A DNA stretch of 38,424 nt. It comes from Phycisphaerae bacterium (GTDB taxonomy: Bacteria; Planctomycetota; Phycisphaerae; Phycisphaerales; SM1A02). This document shows, piece after piece, positions 24,501 to 33,009 of this stretch. The position numbers and the translations under genes were made by a program. Position 1 is the stretch's first letter; each line of letters begins with the position of its first letter. The DNA lies in contig VGXN01000011.1 in the NCBI GenBank assembly GCA_016873335.1, forward strand, positions 1 through 38,424, written 5' to 3'. The notes beneath the pieces are model-generated. The model was given only the letters and a program-made list of their open reading frames with translations, did no database searches and was not told the origin of the DNA.

Positions 24501-24542
24501 TCCAAATGCGAACCTGCTGGGATCCTCCCCACGCTGGGTGCG

Positions 24543-25496
24543 TTGGCGAAAATCCGCCTCAATGCGCTCGTTCTGGTGACGACAGCGGTCGGCGCTGTGG
24601 TCGCGGCGCCCGCAGCGATTCCATGGGGGCTTCTTGGTTGGACGCTGCTTGGCACGGCAGCGTCCGCCGCGAGCGCGTCCATGTTCAACCAATTGCTTGA
24701 ACGCCGCCGCGATGCGTTGATGCGGCGCACGGCATCGCGCCCACTGCCTCAGCGGCAGATCGGCCCGCTGCCCGTTTTTGTGCTTGCGTGCGCGCTCGCC
24801 TATGCGGGCTGGGCGGTGCTGCTGTGGAAGACGGGATGGATCCCTGCCGCGCTCGCCACAGGGAATGTGCTCATCTACGCGCTGCTCTACACGCCGCTGA
24901 AGCCGCTCACATCGCTCAACACATTGGTCGGTGCAGTGTGCGGTGCGGTCCCGCCGATGGTCGGCTGGACCGCCGTGACAGGCTCGGTGGATTCTGGCGC
25001 ATGGGTCGTCGCTGGCATCCTGTTTGTCTGGCAGTTGCCCCACTTCATGGCGCTCGCGTGGATGTACCGAGAGGACTACGGACGCGGCGGCTTCGTGATG
25101 CTGCCTGCACGCGATCCGAGCGGCAGCCTGACCGCCCAGACGATGCTGCTCACTTCGCTCACGCTCGTTCCGATGGCGCTGCTCGCGACATTGTATGGAC
25201 TGGCTGGCCTTGTCTTTGCATTGTGTGCCACGGTGCTTGGTCTATGGCTCTCGTGGGAGAGCTTTCGGTTCCTGCGCGAACGATCCGATGCGATGGCGCG
25301 CCGCGTCTTTTTGGTGAGCATCGTGTATCTGCCCCTGCTGCTGCTTGTCATGGTGCTTGACCGCGGTCCTGTTTCGCCTGCTGCGGGCGTCCGACTGCGC
25401 GGCGTGATCGACGGCGGCGGTGGCGTTCTGCCGCCGAGTCCACCGACCGAACCGCGCGTGCCGACGACCGCGGCGGATTCGGCACAATCCCCGTGA
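24543..25496 (+). CDS. ctaB: Heme O synthase (protoheme IX farnesyltransferase)
   Basis: It attaches a farnesyl group to heme B to form heme O in the cytoplasmic membrane, the step before heme A synthase. The UbiA-type core is clear: KIRLNALVLVTT, then ASMFNQLLERRRDALMRRT with the first Asp-rich site, RPLPQRQI, LYTPLKPLTSLNTLVGAV, WQLPHFMALAW, YREDYGRGGFVMLP, and several helices. The C-terminal Pro/Gly-rich tail is not conserved. The start is uncertain. TTG 24543 leaves only a few residues before helix 1. TTG 24408 gives 45 extra residues but runs into ctaA. ATC 24486, six bases after a -10 box, would give a normal-length N-terminus. The stop overlaps the DUF3179 start (GTGA). Confidence 0.88.
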   Translation: MAKIRLNALVLVTTAVGAVVAAPAAIPWGLLGWTLLGTAASAASASMFNQLLERRRDALMRRTASRPLPQRQIGPLPVFVLACALAYAGWAVLLWKTGWIPAALATGNVLIYALLYTPLKPLTSLNTLVGAVCGAVPPMVGWTAVTGSVDSGAWVVAGILFVWQLPHFMALAWMYREDYGRGGFVMLPARDPSGSLTAQTMLLTSLTLVPMALLATLYGLAGLVFALCATVLGLWLSWESFRFLRERSDAMARRVFLVSIVYLPLLLLVMVLDRGPVSPAAGVRLRGVIDGGGGVLPPSPPTEPRVPTTAADSAQSP

Positions 25497-26665
25497 GCAG
25501 TGAAGCGCCCCATCCGCAGCACGACGGGCAGCGACCATCCATCGCATCCGCTCGTTGGGTGATTGCGCTTTCCATCGCCGTATCGCTCGGCGTTGCGCTC
25601 TTCGCCCTGTGGGGGCCGCTGCATGGCGTGCAAGCACCAATCGGTGATGGGCGTGATCCTGCGACATACGGATTTGATCTGTCCAATCTGAATGTCCCGC
25701 GTGAGCTGCTCGTTGGTTCTGGTCAGCCGCGCGACTTCCTGAAGCCACTGGACGATCCGAAGACGATGGAGGGCTCGGAAGTTGCGCCGCGCAATGCGGC
25801 CGAGCGACAGAAGTACGCCGTTTCGACAGACCGCGTTGTGGGCGTCATCATCGGCGGAGAAAAGCGCGCGTATCCGTTGCAACTCCTCAACGTGCATGAA
25901 GTGGTGCATGACACGATCGGCGGCGTTCCGATCGCTGTCACCTACAGCCCGCTCTGCGACAGTGCGGTCGTTTTCGATCGGCGCGTGGCTGGCCGAACCC
26001 TGCGCTTCGGCATCAGCGGACTTCTGCTGAACAACAACTTGGTGATGTACGACGCATCACCCGATTCCGTTGGCCTCGAGTCGTTTCAGCCAAGCCTCTG
26101 GTCGCAGCTTGCATTCCGCGCCATTGCGGGTCCCGCAGCATCAGAGAACGCGCAACTCACCGTTGTCGCAGGCACACAGGTCTGCACATGGGCGGCGTGG
26201 CTGCTGCTCCACCCCGACACGACGCTCGCGCTCCCCGCGGACGGTGATCGACGACGCATGAAGAGCACGGACTATGAGCGGTACTGGATCGAGGGCAAGG
26301 CGCAATTCCCTGTTGGCACGATTCCGCTTCAGAGCCCCAGTGAACGCAGCGTGCCCTTCGTCGAGATCGCGCCGACCGTTGCGCCATTGCTGGCGCAGGG
26401 TCTTGGCGACATGGCACTCGTCATCGCCGTGCAGCGCGCGGATGGGTGGCGTGTGTTGCCCATTGCGCAACTGGTGCAGCTCGTTGATCCAAACTTGATG
26501 ACGGCAGATTCGGCGGCGCTCGGCGTGCGCGCGAACTGGCGCGTGGTGCCGCAGCGTGGCGCGCTTATCGCGGGATTGGAGCAGCACCCCGATCTGCCTG
26601 TGATGGTCCCCTGCCGCTGGTTCGCGTGGCAGGCGTTCCACCCGTTTGCGCCAAGCGCACCATGA
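25493..26665 (+). CDS. DUF3179 domain protein, membrane-anchored
   Basis: The protein has 390 residues. One N-terminal helix (about 22-42) anchors or exports it. The DUF3179 domain covers about 65-370, with VVGVIIGGEKRAYPLQLLN, HEVVHDTIGGVPIAVTYSPL then Cys (the conserved T-Y-x-P-L-C), LRFGISGLLLNNNLVMYD, SLWSQL and TWAAWLLLHPDT. No biochemical role is established for this family. The conserved Cys and His residues suggest metal or redox chemistry, which is a guess. Its GTG overlaps the ctaB stop as GTGA, so it is translated with heme O synthase. It converges with only eight bases between stops on the respiratory operon. This context suggests a link to oxidase assembly. Confidence 0.85.
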   Translation: MSSEAPHPQHDGQRPSIASARWVIALSIAVSLGVALFALWGPLHGVQAPIGDGRDPATYGFDLSNLNVPRELLVGSGQPRDFLKPLDDPKTMEGSEVAPRNAAERQKYAVSTDRVVGVIIGGEKRAYPLQLLNVHEVVHDTIGGVPIAVTYSPLCDSAVVFDRRVAGRTLRFGISGLLLNNNLVMYDASPDSVGLESFQPSLWSQLAFRAIAGPAASENAQLTVVAGTQVCTWAAWLLLHPDTTLALPADGDRRRMKSTDYERYWIEGKAQFPVGTIPLQSPSERSVPFVEIAPTVAPLLAQGLGDMALVIAVQRADGWRVLPIAQLVQLVDPNLMTADSAALGVRANWRVVPQRGALIAGLEQHPDLPVMVPCRWFAWQAFHPFAPSAP

Positions 26666-26673
26666 ACTGACGT

Positions 26674-27276
26674 TCAGCGCGACCCGATCCAAAGTGTCGC
26701 GTACAGCACAAGCCAGATCGCATCAAGCGAGTGCCAGTAAATGCTGCACAGGACGATCCCGTTGTGGCTGTCGCGCCGGTAGTGACCCGCCTGCGCGCGC
26801 GATGCGACCACGCCGAGTGCATAGATCCCACCCAAGACATGAAACATATGGAGTGCGGTGAGGACATAGAAGGTCCACGCGTACAGATTGTCCTGAATGC
26901 GCACCTGCTGCCACATCGTCCACCATGCGAGGCCTTGCAGGATCACGAAGGAAACGCCCAGCCAGTACGCGGCGCTCGCGCTGCGGGTGCAAGCGGCGAG
27001 CCGACCCTGCCGTACTGCGACGAGCGAGCGGCGCAGCGCGAAGCTCGATGCGAGCAGTGCGCCAGTGCTTGCCAGCAGGCTCCACGGCAGTCCTGGCGTT
27101 CCCTCGGGGCGCCACTCGCGCCCAACCGCAGGATTCACACGCACGACCGCATAGCCGAGAATCGCAGCAGCGAACAGCAGCGCCACGACAAGGACGAACA
27201 GCCACATGCCCATGCGGGCAGCGCGTTCGCGCGAAAGCGCGGAGTTGAAAGGATCGCGTTCTTCGAGCGCAGCCAC
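26674..27276 (-). CDS. Second cytochrome c oxidase subunit III-like protein
   Basis: A membrane protein of about 200 residues with five helices. The subunit III hallmarks are MGMWLFVLVVALLFAAAILGY near the N-terminus, WWTMWQQV, YVLTALHMFHVLGGIYALGV and IYWHSLDAIWLVLYATLW at the end. It is last in the alternative complex III/caa3 operon, 30 bases after the subunit IV gene. A second subunit III-like gene recalls CoxO/CoxP pairs of some alternative oxidases; whether both enter one enzyme cannot be told. The start is GTG 27276 or TTG 27282; neither has a Shine-Dalgarno sequence. Confidence 0.82.
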   Translation of the reverse strand: MAALEERDPFNSALSRERAARMGMWLFVLVVALLFAAAILGYAVVRVNPAVGREWRPEGTPGLPWSLLASTGALLASSFALRRSLVAVRQGRLAACTRSASAAYWLGVSFVILQGLAWWTMWQQVRIQDNLYAWTFYVLTALHMFHVLGGIYALGVVASRAQAGHYRRDSHNGIVLCSIYWHSLDAIWLVLYATLWIGSR

Positions 27277-27306
27277 GGACAACGATCAACCCAGACCGCA
27301 ACGCGG

Positions 27307-27744
27307 TCAGGGATTGATCTCTTCCTTGCGCTGGGCGATCGGCGCGCCCGGCGCGTTCGCATCAAGCGTCTGCTGCGCCACCGGCGGATTGCCCGTGTAC
27401 TGGGTCGCGCGGTACTGCCCCGTATCGAGCACGCAGAACGCCATCATGAGGATCACAAACAGCGTGCAGCCAGCGAACAGCAAGACATTGAACGGACGGT
27501 CCCAGCGAAGGTGCATGAAGAAAGTCGCCACGAGCGCCGCCTTCACCACCGCGATGCCAATGGCGACCCAGACATTGAACTCGCCGATATCGATGTAGCG
27601 CACCACGACAGTGATGATCGTCAGCACCAGCAGCGTGCACGCCGTGAATACCAGTGTGCTGACGGGAACAAGATGACCAACAAGAGGGTGATCGCCCGCG
27701 TGCGCGTGTGCGTTCCCATGTGCTGAAGTGTGTGAGTGAGCCAT
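27307..27744 (-). CDS. Cytochrome c oxidase subunit IV (caa3 type)
   Basis: The protein has 145 residues and three helices (about 28-48, 58-76 and 85-107), the layout of prokaryotic COX IV/CtaF. The core FNVWVAIGIAVVKAALVATFFMHLRWD holds the diagnostic K-A-x-x-V-A-x-F-F-M-H-L. The N-terminal 20 residues contain six histidines alternating with Ala, Gly and Ser, which could bind metal. The C-terminal 35 residues are polar. A TTGGAG-type ribosome-binding site precedes the ATG at 27744. It lies 36 bases after the coxIII gene. Confidence 0.87.
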   Translation of the reverse strand: MAHSHTSAHGNAHAHAGDHPLVGHLVPVSTLVFTACTLLVLTIITVVVRYIDIGEFNVWVAIGIAVVKAALVATFFMHLRWDRPFNVLLFAGCTLFVILMMAFCVLDTGQYRATQYTGNPPVAQQTLDANAPGAPIAQRKEEINP

Positions 27745-27780
27745 TCGTTTGCTCCAAGTCGCTGCGAGCGGGTGAATCGA

Positions 27781-28767
27781 TCAGTGGATCAGATAGAAGA
27801 GCGGGAAGAGGAAGATCCACACAAGGTCAACGATGTGCCAGTACAGACCGACAAGATCGACGGGCGTGTAGTAGTTGGGGCCGAAGTCGCCGCGAGTTGC
27901 GCGGAAGATCAGCATGCCGATCACGATCATGCCGACCACGACATGGATGCCGTGCAGACCAGTCATCGCGTAATAGATCGCAAAGAACAGATGGGTGTTC
28001 GGCGGCAACTTGGGATCCGCCAAGTGATCCGAGGGAGCCTCTGCTGGGATCGGATCCTGCGGTTCCATGGCGACGGCCGCGGCGGCTGTGGGAGCACTCC
28101 ACACGCCGAGCCCCTTCGGGCCGGACTGTGCGGGCTTGATCGCTGAAGCGTCCGCTGGCGGGCGCGCCGCGAGCGAGACAAGCCCCGTGGCGCTCGGATC
28201 CGTGGGCGCCGGAACCGAATTGACAGCTGGCGCGGGAGCCTTCGACAGCACGGATGCCTCGAGCTCGCCTTCGTGATTGTGCGGCGGCACGTAGAACGAC
28301 GGGCCCCAGACGAGATTCTCGTGAATCTTGTGCGTGTACTCGAAGTACTTGATGACGAGGAAGCCGACCGCGCCGCCCATCGTCAGCCACAGGCAAAGAA
28401 CAAGCGCAAACTTCTTGCCTCGCTGTGCGAAGTACACCGCGAGCGCCATCGTGAGACTCGAGACGATCAGCACGCAGGTGTTGACGCCACCCATCACCGT
28501 GTCGAGGTAGTGGCTGGCATACGAGAAGACCTCGGGGAATCGGCTGCGCAGGACCGCATACGCCACGAACAACGCGCCGAAGAACAGCACTTCGGTTGCG
28601 AGGAAGAGCCACATCCCGAGCTTGGCGCTGTCGAACTGCTGCGCGGGCGTATCAAAGTGATGCGCGAGAAATGCATACTTCGCGTGCTCGCCTGAGTGGT
28701 GATCGTCCGCGTGCCCATGCCCACTGGCATGCCCGCTCGCTTGCGGTTGTGCCGTGATCTGCGTCAT
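27781..28767 (-). CDS. Cytochrome c oxidase subunit III with a large Ala/Pro-rich insertion
   Basis: The protein has 328 residues, against about 200-220 for caa3 subunit III. After a His-rich N-terminus come [40 protein letters not shown] and [18 protein letters not shown]. The final helices follow: [21 protein letters not shown] and [20 protein letters not shown]. Between them, roughly residues 155-255, lies a low-complexity segment rich in Ala, Pro and Ser with no recognisable domain; it would form an extramembrane loop. The ATG overlaps the coxI stop as ATGA. Subunit III stabilises the oxidase core and its proton uptake. Confidence 0.9.
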   Translation of the reverse strand: MTQITAQPQASGHASGHGHADDHHSGEHAKYAFLAHHFDTPAQQFDSAKLGMWLFLATEVLFFGALFVAYAVLRSRFPEVFSYASHYLDTVMGGVNTCVLIVSSLTMALAVYFAQRGKKFALVLCLWLTMGGAVGFLVIKYFEYTHKIHENLVWGPSFYVPPHNHEGELEASVLSKAPAPAVNSVPAPTDPSATGLVSLAARPPADASAIKPAQSGPKGLGVWSAPTAAAAVAMEPQDPIPAEAPSDHLADPKLPPNTHLFFAIYYAMTGLHGIHVVVGMIVIGMLIFRATRGDFGPNYYTPVDLVGLYWHIVDLVWIFLFPLFYLIH

Positions 28768-30488
28768 GCGTGTCCTCGTGCCTGTTCGCCCCGCGCCTCG
28801 GCTGCGAACGCCGCAGCTTCGCGCACTGGGTCAACGTCATAGCCCTTCTCTGCAGGATTCCACTGCAGCATCGAGAAGTCGTATGGGTCGCCCACGCGCG
28901 GCGCGGTCTTGAAGTTGTCATGCGGCGGCGGCGATGCGCATTGCCACTCGAGGCTTCGTCCGCCCCATGGATTCGCGGGGGCCCGCGCTCCGCTTCGGAG
29001 GCTCTGCACGAAGCAGACCGCCGTGGTGAGGAAGCCAACGCCGAGGATGTACGCCCCGATCGTGGAGATCACGTGATACACCTGGAACTCAGGCTGGTAG
29101 TCGTAGTAGCGGCGCGGCATCCCTTGGCTTCCAAGCATGAACTGCGTGAAGAAGGTCACATTGAAGCCGACGAAGGTGATGATGCAGCCGGCGATCGCCA
29201 ACCTCTCGTCATACATCTTGCCCGTCATCTTCGGCCACCAGTGGTGCAGCCCGCCGATCATCGCGATCAGCGCGGAACCCATCATCACATAGTGGAAGTG
29301 CGCCACAACGAAGTAGGTGTCGTGCAAGTGAACGTCGGTGTTCAGCGTGGCAAGGTGGATTCCCGTGAGTCCACCGATGGTGAACAGGAAGAGGAACGAC
29401 AGTCCGTACAGCATGGGCGCGGTCAGCGAGATGGTGCCCTTGTACAGCGTCATCGTCCAGTTGAAGGTCTTGACCGCGGATGGGATCGCCACGCTGAAGG
29501 AGATCAGCGAGAAGATCGTGCTCATCAGGCCGCTCTGCCCTGAGGTGAACATGTGATGCCCCCACACGATGAAGGAGAACATCGCGATCGCCACCGACGA
29601 GAACGCGATGAAGCGATAACCGAAGATCTGCCGATGCGCATGCACTGCGATCAGTTCGCTGATGATGCCCATGGCGGGCACGATCATGATGTACACCGCG
29701 GGGTGACTGTAGAACCAGAAGAAGTGCTGATACAGAACCGGATCGCCACCCATCGATGGGTTGAAGATGCCGATGTTCAGCAGTCGCTCCACGATGAGAA
29801 GGCAGAGCGTGATCGCGAGCACAGGGGTTGCGAGCACCTGAATGATTGCCGTCGAATACAGCGCCCACAGGAAGAGAGGCATTCGGAACCACGTCATTCC
29901 GGGCGGCCGCAGCTTGTGCACGGTGACGATGAAGTTCAGGCCCGTGAAGATCGATGAGAAGCCGAGGATGAACACGCCCGTCAGCACGGGGATCACGCCG
30001 CCGGTCGTGGTGGTGGTCGAGTACGGCGTGTAGAAGGTCCAGCCCGTATCGAAACCACCGGCGGCAAGTGAATAGAGCGTGAATCCTGCGCCTGCGATCC
30101 ACAGCCAGAACGAGAAGAGGTTCAGCCTTGGGAACGCCACATCCTTCGCGCCAAGCATGATCGGCAGCACGAAGTTTCCAAGTGCTGCGGGAATGCTCGG
30201 AATGATCACAAGGAACACCATGATCGCACCGTGCAGCGTGAAGAACTGGTTGTAGGTGTCCGCACTGACGATGGTGCGGCCTGGAGTCAGCAGCTCAGTC
30301 CGAAGCAGGAGGGCAAAGACGCCGCCCACGAGGAACGACGCGAGCACGGCGCCCATGTACATGACGCCGATGCGCTTGTGATCGAGCGTCAGCATCCACG
30401 AAAGGAGTCCGCGCGAGTGGGTCAGGTAGTTGTCGGGCACATCGACATGGTCGACGGCGTGCGGTCTGGGTGCTGTAACGGTGCTCAT
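28764..30488 (-). CDS. ctaD: Cytochrome c oxidase subunit I (aa3-type, class A2)
   Basis: The catalytic subunit of about 574 residues reduces O2 to water and pumps protons. Metal ligands are visible: heme a His86 ([10 protein letters not shown]) and His399, heme a3 His397 ([11 protein letters not shown]), CuB His262 with cross-linked Tyr266 ([12 protein letters not shown]), and His311/His312 (VWGHHMF). The Glu of H-P-E-V-Y, the D-channel end point in A1 enzymes, is absent, and Tyr-Ser precedes His262. This is the A2-type YSHPxV signature. The ATG at 30488, with GAGG upstream, replaces a longer reading from 30584. The C-terminal region ([16 protein letters not shown]) is a polar tail. Confidence 0.95.
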   Translation of the reverse strand: MSTVTAPRPHAVDHVDVPDNYLTHSRGLLSWMLTLDHKRIGVMYMGAVLASFLVGGVFALLLRTELLTPGRTIVSADTYNQFFTLHGAIMVFLVIIPSIPAALGNFVLPIMLGAKDVAFPRLNLFSFWLWIAGAGFTLYSLAAGGFDTGWTFYTPYSTTTTTGGVIPVLTGVFILGFSSIFTGLNFIVTVHKLRPPGMTWFRMPLFLWALYSTAIIQVLATPVLAITLCLLIVERLLNIGIFNPSMGGDPVLYQHFFWFYSHPAVYIMIVPAMGIISELIAVHAHRQIFGYRFIAFSSVAIAMFSFIVWGHHMFTSGQSGLMSTIFSLISFSVAIPSAVKTFNWTMTLYKGTISLTAPMLYGLSFLFLFTIGGLTGIHLATLNTDVHLHDTYFVVAHFHYVMMGSALIAMIGGLHHWWPKMTGKMYDERLAIAGCIITFVGFNVTFFTQFMLGSQGMPRRYYDYQPEFQVYHVISTIGAYILGVGFLTTAVCFVQSLRSGARAPANPWGGRSLEWQCASPPPHDNFKTAPRVGDPYDFSMLQWNPAEKGYDVDPVREAAAFAAEARGEQARGHA

Positions 30489-30528
30489 TGAAAACCTCGC
30501 ATAGTGAATCGAAACGTCGAACTGCTTC

Positions 30529-31638
30529 CTACTTCGTTGCCACGGGCACGGACTTGGTCCAAGCGCCCTTGGCATCAAACTCATCCAGATGCTTCATCAT
30601 GCCGATGACCGCCTCCACGCCGCGGTCGTTCAATTGCCCCTTGAACGTCGGCATGACATTGCCGTACGGGGCGACCAGATGCTTGCCAGGGTTGTAGATG
30701 GAATCGCGGATGTAGTCCTCAGGCGTCCCGTACTCCTTGCCTGGACCAATCAGATCCGCATAGGACTTGCCATCGGTGAAGGCCGAACTTCCTGTCGGGT
30801 TGCTCACGCGCTCCCAAATGCCCTTCCACGAAGGGCCGAGACCCGCAGTGCCATCGAGCGAGTGGCACTGCTGGCAGCGGGCGTAGAGCTTCGGTCCCGC
30901 CTTGAAGTAAAGCTCCTCATCAGGAATCTCGTCGAGCCACGCAGCCTGCTTCGTCAGCCAGCCATCAAACTCAGGTTGCTCAAGCACGAGCACCTTGCGA
31001 TTCATGTTGCTGTGCCCGGTCCCGCAGTACTCGGCGCAGAAGAGGTGGTAGCCCTTCGCCTCGTCGAGCCCCGTTGGCACATCGCACTGGAACCAGAGCG
31101 TGGTGAAGCGTCCTGGCACGAGATCCTTCTTCACACGGAATGCGGGGATAAAGCAGGAATGCAGCACGTCATTGGAGCGCATCACCAAACGCACAGGTCG
31201 CCCCGCAGGCACCACGAGAGTGTCGGCCTGCGCGCCGTTGGGGTACTTGAACGTCCAGCCCCACTTATATGCGGTGACGTTCACATCAAAGGAATTCTTG
31301 GGTGGCGTCGTGAGATCGACGAACCCGCGGAAGCCGAAGAAGAAGATGCCGATGCAGATGAGCAGCGGAATGATCGTCCACGACAGTTCCAATCCCTGGT
31401 GGTGCGTCAGTCCGTCCAAGCGGATGCGCGACCCTTCTTTGGCGCGGTACTTCCAGACAAAGACCACCATCATGCCGACCACGAGGACAAAGAAGAAGTA
31501 GCAGATGTAGTTGATCCAGTGGAACATCGTGTCCACGCCTGCAACATGGTTGCTCGCGCCCGATGGGAGCCAGAAATCTGCGGGAGTTGCCGCAGGGGCG
31601 GCAGCTTGGGCAATCAGGATTGAGGCGATCGACAGCAT
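30529..31638 (-). CDS. ctaC: Cytochrome c oxidase subunit II fused to cytochrome c (caa3 type)
   Basis: The protein has about 369 residues: a signal or first helix, two membrane helices (about 40-63 and 85-105), the CuA cupredoxin domain and a C-terminal cytochrome c domain. CuA ligands are His160 (VLHSCFIP), Cys201, Cys205, His209 and Met212 ([12 protein letters not shown]). The heme c site is CQQCH at 255-259, with a likely distal Met in VMPTFKG. It receives electrons from alternative complex III, directly or through a carrier, and passes them to subunit I. The ATG at 31638 starts eight bases after the sco stop. The in-frame extension to 31845 lies inside sco and is rejected. Confidence 0.94.
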   Translation of the reverse strand: MLSIASILIAQAAAPAATPADFWLPSGASNHVAGVDTMFHWINYICYFFFVLVVGMMVVFVWKYRAKEGSRIRLDGLTHHQGLELSWTIIPLLICIGIFFFGFRGFVDLTTPPKNSFDVNVTAYKWGWTFKYPNGAQADTLVVPAGRPVRLVMRSNDVLHSCFIPAFRVKKDLVPGRFTTLWFQCDVPTGLDEAKGYHLFCAEYCGTGHSNMNRKVLVLEQPEFDGWLTKQAAWLDEIPDEELYFKAGPKLYARCQQCHSLDGTAGLGPSWKGIWERVSNPTGSSAFTDGKSYADLIGPGKEYGTPEDYIRDSIYNPGKHLVAPYGNVMPTFKGQLNDRGVEAVIGMMKHLDEFDAKGAWTKSVPVATK

Positions 31639-31646
31639 GAGAAATC

Positions 31647-32600
31647 CTAGGAGGGGCGAGGCACGGAGTTTTTTGGCAGCGCACTCTCGCCATGCGGCGC
31701 CAGTGCCGCAGCGCGCGAGCCACGCAGGAAGAGGAATAGAAGCCCAGAGGCGATCACAACGACGGTGATGGCGCCACCGATTTGCATCAGACGGAAGGCG
31801 AAGACCACATAACCCTGCGACGAGACGTCGTACTGGTGACACCAAAGGATGAATCGGTCGAGCGGCGTTCCGATGCGTCCCTCCCCTGCTTCAACGATCG
31901 CCATCTTCATGGTGGCGGGTTCAAACTTGACGCCGTAGAGGTAACGCACGATGCGCCCATCCGCCGCGATCATCGCGAGCATCGCGGGGTGCGAGTACTC
32001 GCCATCAGGCAACCGTCGGTACTGGAATCCCACGGCATCGGCGACCTGCGCGGGAGCAAGAGCCCCCTGCTCGCCTTGCACGGCGGTGAGAAAGTGAACG
32101 CCGCGTTCACTGCCCGCGCGCTCGTACTCGGCGATGTAGCCCTTCTTCTTCGCGCCCGCGAGTTCCCACGACTCCTGCGGGTTCACGGAGATCGAGACGA
32201 GGTCAAAGTCGCGGCCGATGGAAAGATCCACCTTCTGCAGCGACCGAATCGCCTCATTCAGCACCAGCGTGCACAGCATCGGGCACTTGAAGTAGCCCAT
32301 GTGAAGCATGAGCGGTCGGCCCGGCTTCAGCAGTTCGCCGAGCGTGGTGGTGGTGCCGTCATCGAGCACCAAAGCGGTATCCAGTGGAACGCGTTCCCCG
32401 AGATGCTCCACGATGGTGACGCCTTCGAGTTCAGGGGCGACGCCATCCGCCGCAATCGGCGCCTGACCGGGCGCGTGCGCGGGCATCGACATCTGCTGAG
32501 CGGCAGCGCATGCGGTCCACGCCGCAACCGCGACCACAGCCGCACCAAGTGCATGGCACAGGGCTCGACTGGTGCAGAGGTTGGACGCGCGATCACTCAT
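31647..32600 (-). CDS. sco: SCO1/SenC-type copper chaperone
   Basis: The 317-residue thioredoxin-fold protein assembles the CuA centre of subunit II. After a signal segment (ALGAAVVAVAAWTACAAAQ), the domain has the copper ligands Cys106 and Cys110 (KCPMLC) and His204 (EYSHPAML). A C-terminal helix (about 275-297, GGAITVVVIASGLLFLFL) anchors it to the membrane, unlike SCO proteins anchored at the N-terminus. It overlaps the upstream small gene by one base (TGATG) and is followed by ctaC after eight bases, so it is made together with its client. Confidence 0.92.
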   Translation of the reverse strand: MSDRASNLCTSRALCHALGAAVVAVAAWTACAAAQQMSMPAHAPGQAPIAADGVAPELEGVTIVEHLGERVPLDTALVLDDGTTTTLGELLKPGRPLMLHMGYFKCPMLCTLVLNEAIRSLQKVDLSIGRDFDLVSISVNPQESWELAGAKKKGYIAEYERAGSERGVHFLTAVQGEQGALAPAQVADAVGFQYRRLPDGEYSHPAMLAMIAADGRIVRYLYGVKFEPATMKMAIVEAGEGRIGTPLDRFILWCHQYDVSSQGYVVFAFRLMQIGGAITVVVIASGLLFLFLRGSRAAALAPHGESALPKNSVPRPS

Positions 32601-32944
32601 CAGTTGGGAGCGGGTGCGGCAACGCCTCGCTCGGTCACGATCTCCATCGCACGCGAGATCGGGATGCGAATTCTCGCTTGCGTCGAGCCATCGGGCGCGG
32701 TCACGGAGTACTTCTGGTACTTCGCCAGTTCACCCTGCTGCTCAAGACGCATGCCCTGCGACCACGCGTTCGCAGGCAGCACGACTTTCTCGTCCACTTC
32801 CTTGTTCTCGAAGCGGAAGAAGAAGACACAAATGGCGATCACCAGAACCGACAGAATGATGATGCCCGCGAGCGACACCACCCATGTCTGTCCTGCCTCG
32901 GGATCATCCATCAGTTGCGCATGATTGAGTTCTGTCTGTGCCAT
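32600..32944 (-). CDS. Small single-helix membrane protein of the respiratory operon, not recognised
   Basis: The protein has 114 residues. A polar N-terminus of about 20 residues is followed by one strong helix (WVVSLAGIIILSVLVIAICV, about 20-43). A soluble domain of about 65 residues contains YQKYSVTAPDGSTQARIRI, then PISRAMEIV. The R-I-P-I-x-R-A-M-E-x-V ending looks like a conserved segment, but I cannot name a family. It lies between actF and sco with a TGATG overlap to sco, so it is co-translated with oxidase assembly genes. It could be a small subunit of alternative complex III or the oxidase, or an assembly factor. Confidence 0.72.
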   Translation of the reverse strand: MAQTELNHAQLMDDPEAGQTWVVSLAGIIILSVLVIAICVFFFRFENKEVDEKVVLPANAWSQGMRLEQQGELAKYQKYSVTAPDGSTQARIRIPISRAMEIVTERGVAAPAPN

Positions 32945-33009
32945 GGAATCGGGTCGTGTGGGAGGCTGTGTGAGCGGAAGAGGTCGAGGGAGGGAGCAGG
33001 TGAAGTGAT

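Noticed and set aside
23038-24579. Plus-strand open frame of 513 codons opposite heme A synthase
   Set aside because: It is antisense to COX15, has low-complexity Arg/His/Gln composition and no recognisable motif.
31639-31845. Upstream extension of oxidase subunit II
   Set aside because: It lies inside the sco gene in another frame. The proper start is the ATG just after the sco stop.
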